From JANPCX01 sp050916095 (GTDB taxonomy: Bacteria > Pseudomonadota > Gammaproteobacteria > Burkholderiales > Burkholderiaceae_C), in the NCBI GenBank assembly GCA_050916095.1, contig CP050901.1:3782001-3846000 (forward strand): DNA of 64,000 nt, given 5' to 3'. Each line of letters begins with the position of its first letter. The stretch's first letter is position 1. Positions 42,939-51,161 of the stretch are shown here, in pieces. The notes beneath the pieces were generated by a model, which saw only the letters and a list, made by a program, of their open reading frames with translations, made no database searches and was not told the origin of the DNA. The position numbers were made by a program, and so were the translations under genes.

Positions 42939-43334
42939 ATGCCCAGTAAGACTTTCTACAACCCTGAGAACGCACCAAGCCCGACTGATTGGCTAGAGTT
43001 GCCCGAGCAGGAGCGAATCCGTGTGGTCTCCACGTTTCACATGGTGCGTCGCCTGAAGTCAGGCAACGCGAAGGCGCACGCCGCCATACACGTCATCATC
43101 GAGAACCAAATCGCCATGGGCTTCGGCCCCACTGTGCGCGCAATGACACGCCTGCAGACTCAAGGCTTGTCCAGGCACGACTCGCTGCACGCCGTCGGCT
43201 CAGTTGTCTCCAGCCATATCTATGAAGCAACGCGTCAACACGTGGAGACCGACTCACACACCGTACAGGCGGAGATGAACGCCGCCATTGAGCGCCTTGA
43301 CGTGGAGTCGTGGCGTAGAGAATATGGCGGGTAG
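42939..43334 (+). CDS. hypothetical protein
   Basis: A 131-residue soluble protein. It has SPTDWLELPEQERIRVVSTF, NAKAHAAIHVIIENQIAMGF and LSRHDSLHAVGSVVSSHIYE, with two histidines (HAAIH) in the conserved-looking centre. Similar small proteins occur in many proteobacteria, but I cannot name the family. It follows the second toxin-antitoxin pair by 57 bases. Confidence 0.65.
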   Translation: MPSKTFYNPENAPSPTDWLELPEQERIRVVSTFHMVRRLKSGNAKAHAAIHVIIENQIAMGFGPTVRAMTRLQTQGLSRHDSLHAVGSVVSSHIYEATRQHVETDSHTVQAEMNAAIERLDVESWRREYGG

Positions 43335-43535
43335 GGACTCAGACTCGGAGTACCGAGTACCGCCCTTACATCCCTCAGGCACCCAGCTTTGAGCCCCCAG
43401 CGCGGCAGCACCAAACCCACCACCCCCATCCAGGGGCACCCCTCAAAACTGCTCCAACCCCCACCTCCTGGGGTCGCGTGAATTCATCACGGTTTTTACA
43501 GTCGCTTCCAGTTCATCAACGACAGGAAGCCAGCC

Positions 43536-44087
43536 GTGAGATCACACACCGCACATTCCAAAAGACAGCACGGGTTCACTTTGATCGAGGGCTTGATCAC
43601 CGTGGCCGTGAGCATCATCTTGGCGACCACCGCAGTGCCGTCGATGGCGCGTTGGTTGGATCAGCAGCGACTTCAAGGTGCAGCCCAGCAGTTGCTCGGC
43701 GATTTGCAATTCATCCGCAGCGAGGCCGTGGCGCGGCAGCAGGGTTTGCGTTTGACGGTGTTGCCTTGGGCGGGAGGCAGCTGTTATGTGCTGCACAGCG
43801 GCAGCGCCAATGCCTGCACCTGTGGCCCGCTTGAAAACACCCCCGCCGTGTGCAGCGGCGGTGCGACGGAAGTGAAAACCGTGCGCTGGACGGCGCAGGA
43901 CAAAGCGGCCTTGCAATCATCGGCCAACTCGTTGCGGTTTGACCCCTGGGACGGCACCAGCACGCCCACGGCAACACTGAACCTCACCAACCCTCAAGGC
44001 CAACAACTGCGCCATGTGGTGAATGTGATGGGGCGCGTTCGCACCTGCTCGCCGGGCGGCAGCGTGCCGGGCCATGTGCAGTGCTGA
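43536..44087 (+). CDS. FimT/GspH-type minor pilin
   Basis: A 183-residue pseudopilin with a prepilin cleavage and helix motif GFTLIEGLITVAVSIILATT preceded by a short basic leader (HSKRQH), followed by a GspH-like domain with LLGDLQFIRSEAVARQQGLR. First gene of the minor-pilin set, on type IV pili. Start GTG at 43536. Four Cys residues cluster in the middle (NACTCGPLENTPAVC). Confidence 0.88.
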   Translation: MRSHTAHSKRQHGFTLIEGLITVAVSIILATTAVPSMARWLDQQRLQGAAQQLLGDLQFIRSEAVARQQGLRLTVLPWAGGSCYVLHSGSANACTCGPLENTPAVCSGGATEVKTVRWTAQDKAALQSSANSLRFDPWDGTSTPTATLNLTNPQGQQLRHVVNVMGRVRTCSPGGSVPGHVQC

Positions 44088-44098
44088 AGGGATCGACC

Positions 44099-44545
44099 AT
44101 GTGTTGTCACCCCACCCGCCGTGCACGCGGCTTCACTTTGATTGAGCTGGTGTGTGCCATGGCAGTGAGCGCCATCTTGGCGGCTTTGAGTTTGCCGTCT
44201 TTCCACAGCGTGGTTCTGAAAACGCGGCGTGTGGATGGCCTGGCCACCGTCATGCAACTGACGTTGATGCAAGAACGCCATCGCGCCGATCACATGGCCT
44301 ACGGCACGCTGGCCGCATTGCAGCAGCCCGCCGTCACCAGCAACGGCCACTATGCCGTCAGCCTGCACGATGTGAATGCGAATGGCTGGCGTGTGCTGCT
44401 GGTTGCGCAAGGAATGCAACAGGCTGATGCGCGTTGCCGCTACCTGCAATTGCAGGTTCAGGGCTTGAACCAGGTGAAGTCCTCTGGCCCCACGGCGGCC
44501 GTGGACAACACCGTGACGGAGAACCGCGCATGTTGGGCGCTGTGA
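44099..44545 (+). CDS. PilE-like type IV pilin
   Basis: A 148-residue pilin with prepilin motif RRARGFTLIELVCAMAVSAI and a C-terminal region with SNGHYAVSLHDVNANGWRVL and Cys pair (DARC and ENRACWAL) that could form a D-region disulfide. It is probably a minor pilin in this position. Start ATG at 44099; its end overlaps pilW by 16 bases. Confidence 0.85.
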   Translation: MCCHPTRRARGFTLIELVCAMAVSAILAALSLPSFHSVVLKTRRVDGLATVMQLTLMQERHRADHMAYGTLAALQQPAVTSNGHYAVSLHDVNANGWRVLLVAQGMQQADARCRYLQLQVQGLNQVKSSGPTAAVDNTVTENRACWAL

Positions 44546-45225
44546 ATCAACGCGCTTTAACAGCGCAACGCCATGCCTGCCGGGGTTTGTCCTTGGTGGA
44601 GTTGATGGTGGGTTTGGCTTTGGGGCTGTTCATCGTGGCCACGGCTTTGTTTTTGCTCAGCGAACACTTGCGTGAAAACCGCAGTCTGCTGCTGCAAGCC
44701 CGCTTGCAGCAAGACCTGCGCACCACGCTCGATTTGATGAGCCGCCACCTGCGCCGTGCCGGGCACTGGGGCACACCCCAGGCCGCGATTTGGCAGGCAG
44801 ATGCCGCGCCACAAATGAATCCCTACGCAGCGCTCACGCCGGGCACCAACAGTGTGATGTTCTACACCTCACGTGATGCGCAAGAGAACCAGCAAATTGA
44901 CAGCAACGAAACCCTGGGCTTTCGTTTACAGCAAGGCGTGTTGCAAATGCGCTTGGGTGACGGCGGGTGGCAAGGCCTGACCGACCTTGCAGTCATGAAA
45001 GTCACTCAACTGCAAATTCAACCGCAAGTGTTTGAACAACCCTTGGCCGACTTGTGCCACCGGCCCTGCCCGCCGGCTTCAAGCACCTGCCCGCCACACC
45101 TCCAAGTGCGCAGCGTTCAAATCAACATGAAAGCCAGCGCCACACACGATGCACAAGTGCAGCGCAGCCTGCAAACCCAAGTGCGTTTGCGCAGCGACGC
45201 CGTTGTCGGCGCTTGCCCGGTATGA
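44530..45225 (+). CDS. pilW: PilW-family minor pilin
   Basis: A 231-residue minor pilin. Cleavage motif CRGLSLVELMVGLALGLFIV is followed by RQDLRTTLDLMSRHLRRAGH-type sequence (QQDLRTTLDLMSRHLRRAGH) seen in PilW. A Cys-rich run (LADLCHRPCPPASSTCPP) lies near the C-terminus. Start MLGAVNQRAL at 44530. Overlaps pilX by 4 bases. Confidence 0.87.
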   Translation: MLGAVNQRALTAQRHACRGLSLVELMVGLALGLFIVATALFLLSEHLRENRSLLLQARLQQDLRTTLDLMSRHLRRAGHWGTPQAAIWQADAAPQMNPYAALTPGTNSVMFYTSRDAQENQQIDSNETLGFRLQQGVLQMRLGDGGWQGLTDLAVMKVTQLQIQPQVFEQPLADLCHRPCPPASSTCPPHLQVRSVQINMKASATHDAQVQRSLQTQVRLRSDAVVGACPV

Positions 45226-46499
45226 AGCAACATGCCTCACCTTCATCACAACGTGGTGCGGCTGCGCTGGCCGTGACCTTGTTGCTGTTGATGGTGCTGG
45301 CCTTGGTGCTGGCTTTTGCCAACCGCCACCTGGTGTTTGAGCAGCGCACGGCCATCAACCAAGTGCGTGCCGCACAGGCGTTTGAAGCGGCGCAGGCTGG
45401 TGTGGAGTGGGCCTTGGCCATGGTGAACAGCCACCAGCGTATCAATGAAGACTGCTTGCCTGACAGCAGCAGCAACACCGCCCGATTGTGGCGCGAACGT
45501 CACCTTCAATACGACGCCAACACACGCTTGCAACACACGACAGCCGGCCTCACCGCCGCATGCGTGCGCGAAGGCAACCAGTGGCGCTGCCACTGCCCGG
45601 CTTTGGGTGCAGCGGCTGTCTCGCTCACGCAGAACGACGAACCCGTTGCCGGTTTTGTGGTGCAGTTGCTGCAGACCACCACCCCTGGCCAAATCCATCT
45701 GCAAAGCAAGGGCTGCCAAAGTGCGGGGCCAGATTGTTGGAACATGACTGGCGAAGCCCCCGCTGGGCAAGCCCAGGCCTATCAGCGTGTGCATTTGGCC
45801 CTGGTGGGTGGGCTGCGCACGCCACCTGCCGCACCGCTGACGGCCCGCGGCAGCATCACGGGGCACGCTTTAGTTGCCCATCACATGGATCCGGCCTCGG
45901 GCGGTGTGGCTTTGCATGCGGGCGGCAGCGTTCAGATCACCGCGCCGCAGCTGTCTTCTGTGGCGGGTGGCAGCGATAGTCAAGCGGTTGCCGCGATGGA
46001 TGCCGACTTGGCGGCTTTGAGCCCAGACGCCTTGTTCGCCGCCGTGTGGGGCGTGGGGCCACAGCGCTGGGCGGCACAAACCAGCGTTCGCCATGTGGTG
46101 TGTTCGAGTGGTGCGAGCAGCGACTGCAGCAGCGCCATGCAACAGACCATCGCGCAGCGCGGCAACCGTTTGTTGTGGGTGGAGGGTGATGTGCTGCTGG
46201 ATGCAGGCAGCAGCACGTTGTCGCTTGGCAGCCTGGATCAACCCGTGGTGCTCGTGGTGCGCGGTCAGTTGATTCTGCGCGGCGCGGTGCAAATCGTGGG
46301 TGCCGTCTATGCGAACGAATTGCAATGGCAGCAGGCCAGCAGCAACGCTTGGCTGAAAGGCGCTGCCTGGTCTGCGGGGTCTGTGGTGACGGACGGCGCA
46401 CCGCAATTCGTGTGGGATGCCGCTGTGCTGTCCCGCTTGCGCTGGAACACGGGTAGCTGGGCTGCTCTGGCGGGTGGTTGGAGTGATCAAACACCATGA
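45222..46499 (+). CDS. pilX: PilX-like pilus assembly protein, long form
   Basis: A 425-residue protein. The PilX N-terminal pattern is QRGAAALAVTLLLLMVLALV, then RTAINQVRAAQAFEAAQAGVE. The remaining 300 residues include QITAPQLSSVAGGSDSQAV and VVLVVRGQLILRGAVQIVGA, a beta-helix-like extension not found in the short (about 200-residue) PilX proteins. Start ATG overlaps pilW stop (ATGA). Confidence 0.82.
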   Translation: MKQHASPSSQRGAAALAVTLLLLMVLALVLAFANRHLVFEQRTAINQVRAAQAFEAAQAGVEWALAMVNSHQRINEDCLPDSSSNTARLWRERHLQYDANTRLQHTTAGLTAACVREGNQWRCHCPALGAAAVSLTQNDEPVAGFVVQLLQTTTPGQIHLQSKGCQSAGPDCWNMTGEAPAGQAQAYQRVHLALVGGLRTPPAAPLTARGSITGHALVAHHMDPASGGVALHAGGSVQITAPQLSSVAGGSDSQAVAAMDADLAALSPDALFAAVWGVGPQRWAAQTSVRHVVCSSGASSDCSSAMQQTIAQRGNRLLWVEGDVLLDAGSSTLSLGSLDQPVVLVVRGQLILRGAVQIVGAVYANELQWQQASSNAWLKGAAWSAGSVVTDGAPQFVWDAAVLSRLRWNTGSWAALAGGWSDQTP

Positions 46500-47785
46500 A
46501 AACACCACGTCAATGCCACCTTCAACGCGGCATGTCTTTGATTGAAGCCTTGGTCGCCTTCTTGGTGGTCACCCTCGGCATGCTGGTCCTGATGCGCAGC
46601 CAAGAGGGCTTGCGCTTGAACAGTGAAACGGCCCGCCATCGCGGTGAGGCCCTGCGCTTGGCGCAACAAACCCTGGAAGAACAACGGGCGTTTGTGGCAC
46701 CCAACGCCACTTTGACCAGCACACCCAGCCTGCCCCACTACGCGGCCATTCAAAGCAGCAATGCGGCAAGCGCCAATTCAAGCGCCAGCAACACCAGCTA
46801 CGAAGTGAGCCGCCAAGTGGATGACAACAGCAGCTTCGCCTACAAAACAAGCCGCATTGAAGTGGCTTGGACGGATCGGCGAGGCCAACCGCAAAGTTTG
46901 AAGCTGCACACCCTCATCGCAGGCCAAGACCCGACGCTGGCAGCCGCTTTAAGCCAAGCGCCTCGGGCCCATCCGGTGTGGGGAGTAGGCGGCCGATCCA
47001 CGTTCATTCCACCTGCGGCCCACGACTTGGGCGACGGCCGCAGCAGCTTCAAACCCAGCAGCACCAGCACCCAAGTTTGGTTGTTTGACAACCGCAGCGG
47101 GCGCATCACCGCCATTTGCAGTGGCCTGCCCGCCAGCTCGCAACAACAGCAAGTCAACAGCAGCCACTTGACACAGTGCAGCGCAGTGAATGGGTTGTTG
47201 CTCAGCGGCTTGGTGCGTTTATCTCTGGCGCAACCGCCCAACGCACAAGCGGCCAACGACACACCGCTGCTGCTCTCCGTGGGCTTGAGTTTGAGCAGTG
47301 CCCCCACCCCAACAGCACCACAGTGCGTGAGCGAAGCGGTCAAGGTGGTGCAAATCAGCGGCGAGGCATCATGGGTGCCCTTGAATGCCACACCGGGCAG
47401 CATGAACGTCACCTCTTGGCTAGAGACGAGCGAGCGTTTCGTGAGCTACCACTGCATGGTCGATTTACCCGCCACGGGCAACAGCAGCACGGTCCCCAAT
47501 GCCGCATGGTCAGGCCAAAGCCACATCAACCCACAAGGCTGGAGCATCGGCCTGAACACCAGCCAATACCGCGTGTGCCGCTACAGCAGCGATACCAACG
47601 GCAGCGGCAACATCGACCGCAACGAGGAGCACCCGGCCGTCTACACCGAGGTGCGAACACCGCTCAACCATCAACACTTTTTGGTGGTGCGTGGGGAGCA
47701 GATTTGCCCGGCTTCAGGGCCAGCGAATGCTGGGGGCAATGGCTTGGCAGCGTTGGATTGGGGGACGGTGCAGCATCAGCCGTGA
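46496..47785 (+). CDS. pilV: PilV-family minor pilin, long form
   Basis: A 429-residue protein. Motif QRGMSLIEALVAFLVVTLGM is the PilV-type prepilin signature, followed by a long Ser/Thr/Asn-rich region. It contains several Cys residues (ICSGLPA, TQCSAVN, PQCVSEA, YHCMVD and RVCRYSSD). PilV proteins are generally shorter, so this one has a large extracellular addition. Start ATG overlaps pilX stop. No pilY1 follows. Confidence 0.82.
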   Translation: MKTPRQCHLQRGMSLIEALVAFLVVTLGMLVLMRSQEGLRLNSETARHRGEALRLAQQTLEEQRAFVAPNATLTSTPSLPHYAAIQSSNAASANSSASNTSYEVSRQVDDNSSFAYKTSRIEVAWTDRRGQPQSLKLHTLIAGQDPTLAAALSQAPRAHPVWGVGGRSTFIPPAAHDLGDGRSSFKPSSTSTQVWLFDNRSGRITAICSGLPASSQQQQVNSSHLTQCSAVNGLLLSGLVRLSLAQPPNAQAANDTPLLLSVGLSLSSAPTPTAPQCVSEAVKVVQISGEASWVPLNATPGSMNVTSWLETSERFVSYHCMVDLPATGNSSTVPNAAWSGQSHINPQGWSIGLNTSQYRVCRYSSDTNGSGNIDRNEEHPAVYTEVRTPLNHQHFLVVRGEQICPASGPANAGGNGLAALDWGTVQHQP

Positions 47786-47807
47786 GACCCCGTTGTCATT
47801 GGGATTG

Positions 47808-48878
47808 TCAGTTGTCTTCCTCAGGAAGGTTCTCACCCACCACCCGCCCCAACTCCCCCTCCAGGGGTCGCAGCGACCCCATGAAACTCTCGACCGACAC
47901 CGTCGGTGCCACACGCAAATTGGGCAGCGAAATGGTGGTTGCATACAGCTGTTCGAACCATCGGTTTTCACTTTTTTGGTGGTTGTAGCCCAGGTAACTG
48001 GCTGCAGCGACAAAACCCAGGGCGGTGGTGGCAGCGAGATGCCAGCGGCGTTTGGGCGCGATGGCGCTCAAGTGTTGCCACACCAAGGCGCAACCCCCTG
48101 CAGCCTCCAGCAAAGGATTGAGGCGGCTCAAGCTGGGCAGTGAGAAAGCAAAGCTGGCTTGGTTCAGCACCGGCACCAGCACCATCAAACCGACCACCCA
48201 AGGCAGCGCGATGCGCAAATGGTTTCCGAGCGCGAACTGCCCACGAAAGAGTTTGGAGAACAAGGCCCAGGCGGCGCACCAGACCAGCAGGGCGAAAGGG
48301 CCCGCCAGCACCGGGGAAAGTATCTCCAGCCAGGGCGTACCGGGGTTACTTTGTGTCCATTGGTCAAGCGCCAAACCGGCCACACCGACCGCCGCCAACG
48401 CGGGCATCAGCCATGCGGCATGGGTGCGGGTGGCTTGCAGTGGTTGTTCAGGTGCCAGCAACTCGCCGGGCAAACGCAAACGCAGGGTGACCGCGCCCAC
48501 CTGAAATTCGCTGCCGGACTTCAAGGCCAGGGTTTGACCGCTGCGCGCGTGCAAGGCTTTTTGTCGGCGTTTTTGGGGGAGCAGGTTGACGCCGTTCAGG
48601 GTGTCGCCTACTGCGAGTTCCAGTGTGTGTTCTTCGTTATGCGAACGAACCGGTGCCAGGGGCAAGGTGGCATCAACCGGAGCCGTGGTGTCCTCGGTCT
48701 TGCGACGCGGTGCGAGCACGGCGTGGTGGGCGGCGACATGGGGGTCATCAATGAGTAAATCGTTGTCCACGGCGCGGCCAATTTTTTGTGGCCAGTGGTG
48801 TACACGATGCAATTGCAGCACCTGGCCGTGATCGTCCAGGCGCTCAATCAGCGCAAGGGTCAGCGCGATGGTTTCCAT
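47808..48878 (-). CDS. FHA-domain membrane protein
   Basis: A 356-residue protein. The N-terminal part has an FHA pattern: VHHWPQKIGRAVDNDLLIDD, HVAAHHAVLAP and LAVGDTLNGVNLL, a phosphothreonine-binding fold. Several membrane helices follow (LPWVVGLMVLVPVLNQASFA and RWHLAATTALGFVAAASYLG). The gene start overlaps the upstream protease gene by 19 bases, so the two are coupled. It probably links phospho-signalling to the protease; partner kinase unknown. Confidence 0.82.
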   Translation of the reverse strand: METIALTLALIERLDDHGQVLQLHRVHHWPQKIGRAVDNDLLIDDPHVAAHHAVLAPRRKTEDTTAPVDATLPLAPVRSHNEEHTLELAVGDTLNGVNLLPQKRRQKALHARSGQTLALKSGSEFQVGAVTLRLRLPGELLAPEQPLQATRTHAAWLMPALAAVGVAGLALDQWTQSNPGTPWLEILSPVLAGPFALLVWCAAWALFSKLFRGQFALGNHLRIALPWVVGLMVLVPVLNQASFAFSLPSLSRLNPLLEAAGGCALVWQHLSAIAPKRRWHLAATTALGFVAAASYLGYNHQKSENRWFEQLYATTISLPNLRVAPTVSVESFMGSLRPLEGELGRVVGENLPEEDN

Positions 48879-50257
48879 CCAAAACCTCTTAAGTAAAACT
48901 CGCTCAGGGCCAGTGCGTTCGGAAATGAGACGCCAAAAGCGTCAAAGCGACCTTGCACACCTTCGGTTTTGGCATCCACACTGGTCACAAGCACACTGAC
49001 GGCATACAGGCCAGGCAGCTTCTTGTAGGCGCGAAAACAGGCCACGCCGCGCAGCGGCAAACCGTTTGCATCGATGAAGTTTTCGCGGCACTGCGGGGCG
49101 GTGATCACTTCACTGCCTCGGCCAAAATTCTCGTTGGCAAAACTCTGGCTGTACTCGCGGGCAAAACGAACTGGACCAATACGCTTTGCGTCGTAGACCT
49201 CATGGCGAACACTCAAGAAGCCCACAGAGAAACGGTCGCTGACAAACACGGTGCTGTCGGTTTGGCAGTCGGAGCGCTCAAACGCCATGCCTTTGTTGTC
49301 CGACGGCGAGCTGCTGCCCCAGCAACGCATGAAGTCGTCTTGCGGCACCGGCACCTGGTAGCGCGCATGGCCTGCAGACCGCCAAGGCAGGGCCAGGAAG
49401 CGCTGCACCACGCTGTCTTGGTGGGTGGTGAGCTGGCGTGTGACCTCGGGCCACAGGTCACCGGAGAGCGGTTTGGCATCGCGGCCCCGTTGCAGCAGTG
49501 CTTGCGCGAATTCAGCAGGCACCAAAAAACTCACCTGCTCTCCGTCACGGCGGGTCGCCACGTTGACACCCATGACGCGGCCGTTTTCATCCAGCGCAGG
49601 GCCACCACTCATGCCCGGGTTGAGCGAACCCGAGAAAAAAATATGCGGATTCACACTGCGCTCGACCAAGCCGTTGTAGTTGCCCTCCACCACGGCAAAC
49701 CCCACATCCAGCGGGTTGCCCAGCGAGTAAATTCGCTCTCCGCGAGCGACTGGCGGTGCCGCTGGCCGGAAGGCCAAGGAACCCCTTGTCGCCAAGGATT
49801 TGGGCATGTTGACGATACGCACCAGGGCCAGATCGTGGGTGATGTCAAAGGCCAGCAGTTCGAGTGCGCCTTGGTCGTCGGGGCCACTTTGCGCCATGCT
49901 GTAGCTCAAGCGGTAACGTTTGGGTTGCAGCGCGGCTTGGCTCACCACGTGGTAGTTGGTGATGATGTGACCCTGGTCACTGACTAAAAACCCCGAGCCC
50001 ACGCTGGCTTGGCTGCCTTGGTCTTTGAGCAAGGTGCGCACTTGCAGCAGCTTGCCGCGCGCGGCTTGGTACAGGCGCTGGGCAGAGTCGGAGACCGGGA
50101 CGGCAGGCGCTACCGCAGTGGTTGTATCTGAGGCGCTGGCCGCTGGGGATGGGGGCACCGTTTGAGCCTGGGTTGGCGCTGTCAATAACAGAGCGAGCAC
50201 CCATGAAGCGGCACCTGCGCACCGCCAGCGGGCTTGCACCCGCGAGAATGAAAACAC
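48860..50257 (-). CDS. S1C-type trypsin-like serine protease
   Basis: A 465-residue protein with a signal-like N-terminus (ASWVLALLLTAPTQAQT). Protease motifs are ITNYHVVS (His), AFDITHDLALVRI (Asp) and NPGMSGGPALDENG (Ser). A C-terminal half of about 200 residues has no PDZ pattern and several Cys residues (RCWGSSS, PQCRENF and VACFRAY). Start GTG at 50257 has AGGAG 8 bases upstream. Encoded in tandem with the FHA protein. Confidence 0.85.
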   Translation of the reverse strand: MFSFSRVQARWRCAGAASWVLALLLTAPTQAQTVPPSPAASASDTTTAVAPAVPVSDSAQRLYQAARGKLLQVRTLLKDQGSQASVGSGFLVSDQGHIITNYHVVSQAALQPKRYRLSYSMAQSGPDDQGALELLAFDITHDLALVRIVNMPKSLATRGSLAFRPAAPPVARGERIYSLGNPLDVGFAVVEGNYNGLVERSVNPHIFFSGSLNPGMSGGPALDENGRVMGVNVATRRDGEQVSFLVPAEFAQALLQRGRDAKPLSGDLWPEVTRQLTTHQDSVVQRFLALPWRSAGHARYQVPVPQDDFMRCWGSSSPSDNKGMAFERSDCQTDSTVFVSDRFSVGFLSVRHEVYDAKRIGPVRFAREYSQSFANENFGRGSEVITAPQCRENFIDANGLPLRGVACFRAYKKLPGLYAVSVLVTSVDAKTEGVQGRFDAFGVSFPNALALSEFYLRGFGWKPSR

Positions 50258-50352
50258 CAAAATACTCCTTGAAGAACAACGATGCCGCACGATGACAGAT
50301 CCAGATTGTGGCTGTGATCTTTCACAGGGGCCGCGAGCGCTGGGTTTCACGA

Positions 50353-51093
50353 TCAACCAGACGAATCGACTTGAGAGGGCAACGCAGCCGCCAATGCGGC
50401 ATCCAAACCTGCCGCGCCGAACAGAGCCGCTGCAAGCTGACGTTCACGTGTTGCCACGGTATTGAGAAAATCTTGAGCCCCTCGCATGGCGTGGAAGGTG
50501 TCGAAGCCACATTCCAACACCGCATGCAAATGCTGCAGCCCAGCGGCGTGTGCTGGTCCACGCATCATGCGCAGGCTGTGTCGCAGCAGGGCTTTGCGGG
50601 TCAGGCGGTCCAGCGCCTCACCCAGTACCAATGTCAGCAAAATTTGTTGCTCGCGCTCTTGGGCGCGGCCCACGTGCTGCCAGGCTTGAACGTAGCCGGT
50701 GGCAGTGCGCTCGTCGGTATTCAGGGCCGCGCCCATGGCACTGTCGAGGGACTCCGACAGCGCATGCAACTGGGCCAGTGTATGAACCGTGGCCACAATG
50801 TCTTGTGGAAAGAGTTTTACCAGGGCGGGCACCACACGCGCAAATTGAGCATCACGCTCAGAGAAGTCCTTGGGGCCGTAGAGCTCGTCCAGAAAAAACC
50901 GGGCAGCACCGCCATACCGTGGACTGCTCAAGAGGTCGGCATAGGTGTGTGAGAAACGCCGCTGCTGGAAGGCTTTGACCCAGCCCACGGCCGCCTCCAG
51001 ACCAGGCGTGCTCTTGCGCAGTTGCCGTTGCAGCTGCACTTGGTGCAAAAAATGCAAGATAGAGTCGGCAGAAGCGAGGGAAGGCACCGTCAT
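50353..51093 (-). CDS. FFLEELY-motif protein
   Basis: A 246-residue helical protein with SSPRYGGAARFFLDELYGPKDFSERD, the family's FFLEELY-like signature, and LTLVLGEALDRLTRKALLRH. Function unknown. Start MTVPSLASADSIL at 51093 is used; longer frames extend into IS copy 5. The IS lies 69 bases upstream. Confidence 0.8.
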   Translation of the reverse strand: MTVPSLASADSILHFLHQVQLQRQLRKSTPGLEAAVGWVKAFQQRRFSHTYADLLSSPRYGGAARFFLDELYGPKDFSERDAQFARVVPALVKLFPQDIVATVHTLAQLHALSESLDSAMGAALNTDERTATGYVQAWQHVGRAQEREQQILLTLVLGEALDRLTRKALLRHSLRMMRGPAHAAGLQHLHAVLECGFDTFHAMRGAQDFLNTVATRERQLAAALFGAAGLDAALAAALPSQVDSSG

Positions 51094-51161
51094 GGGCAAA
51101 GTGTAGGGCCACCAGGAAACGCACATCACCCAAAAAACCAAGGCATGGCGATGCCCTATTG

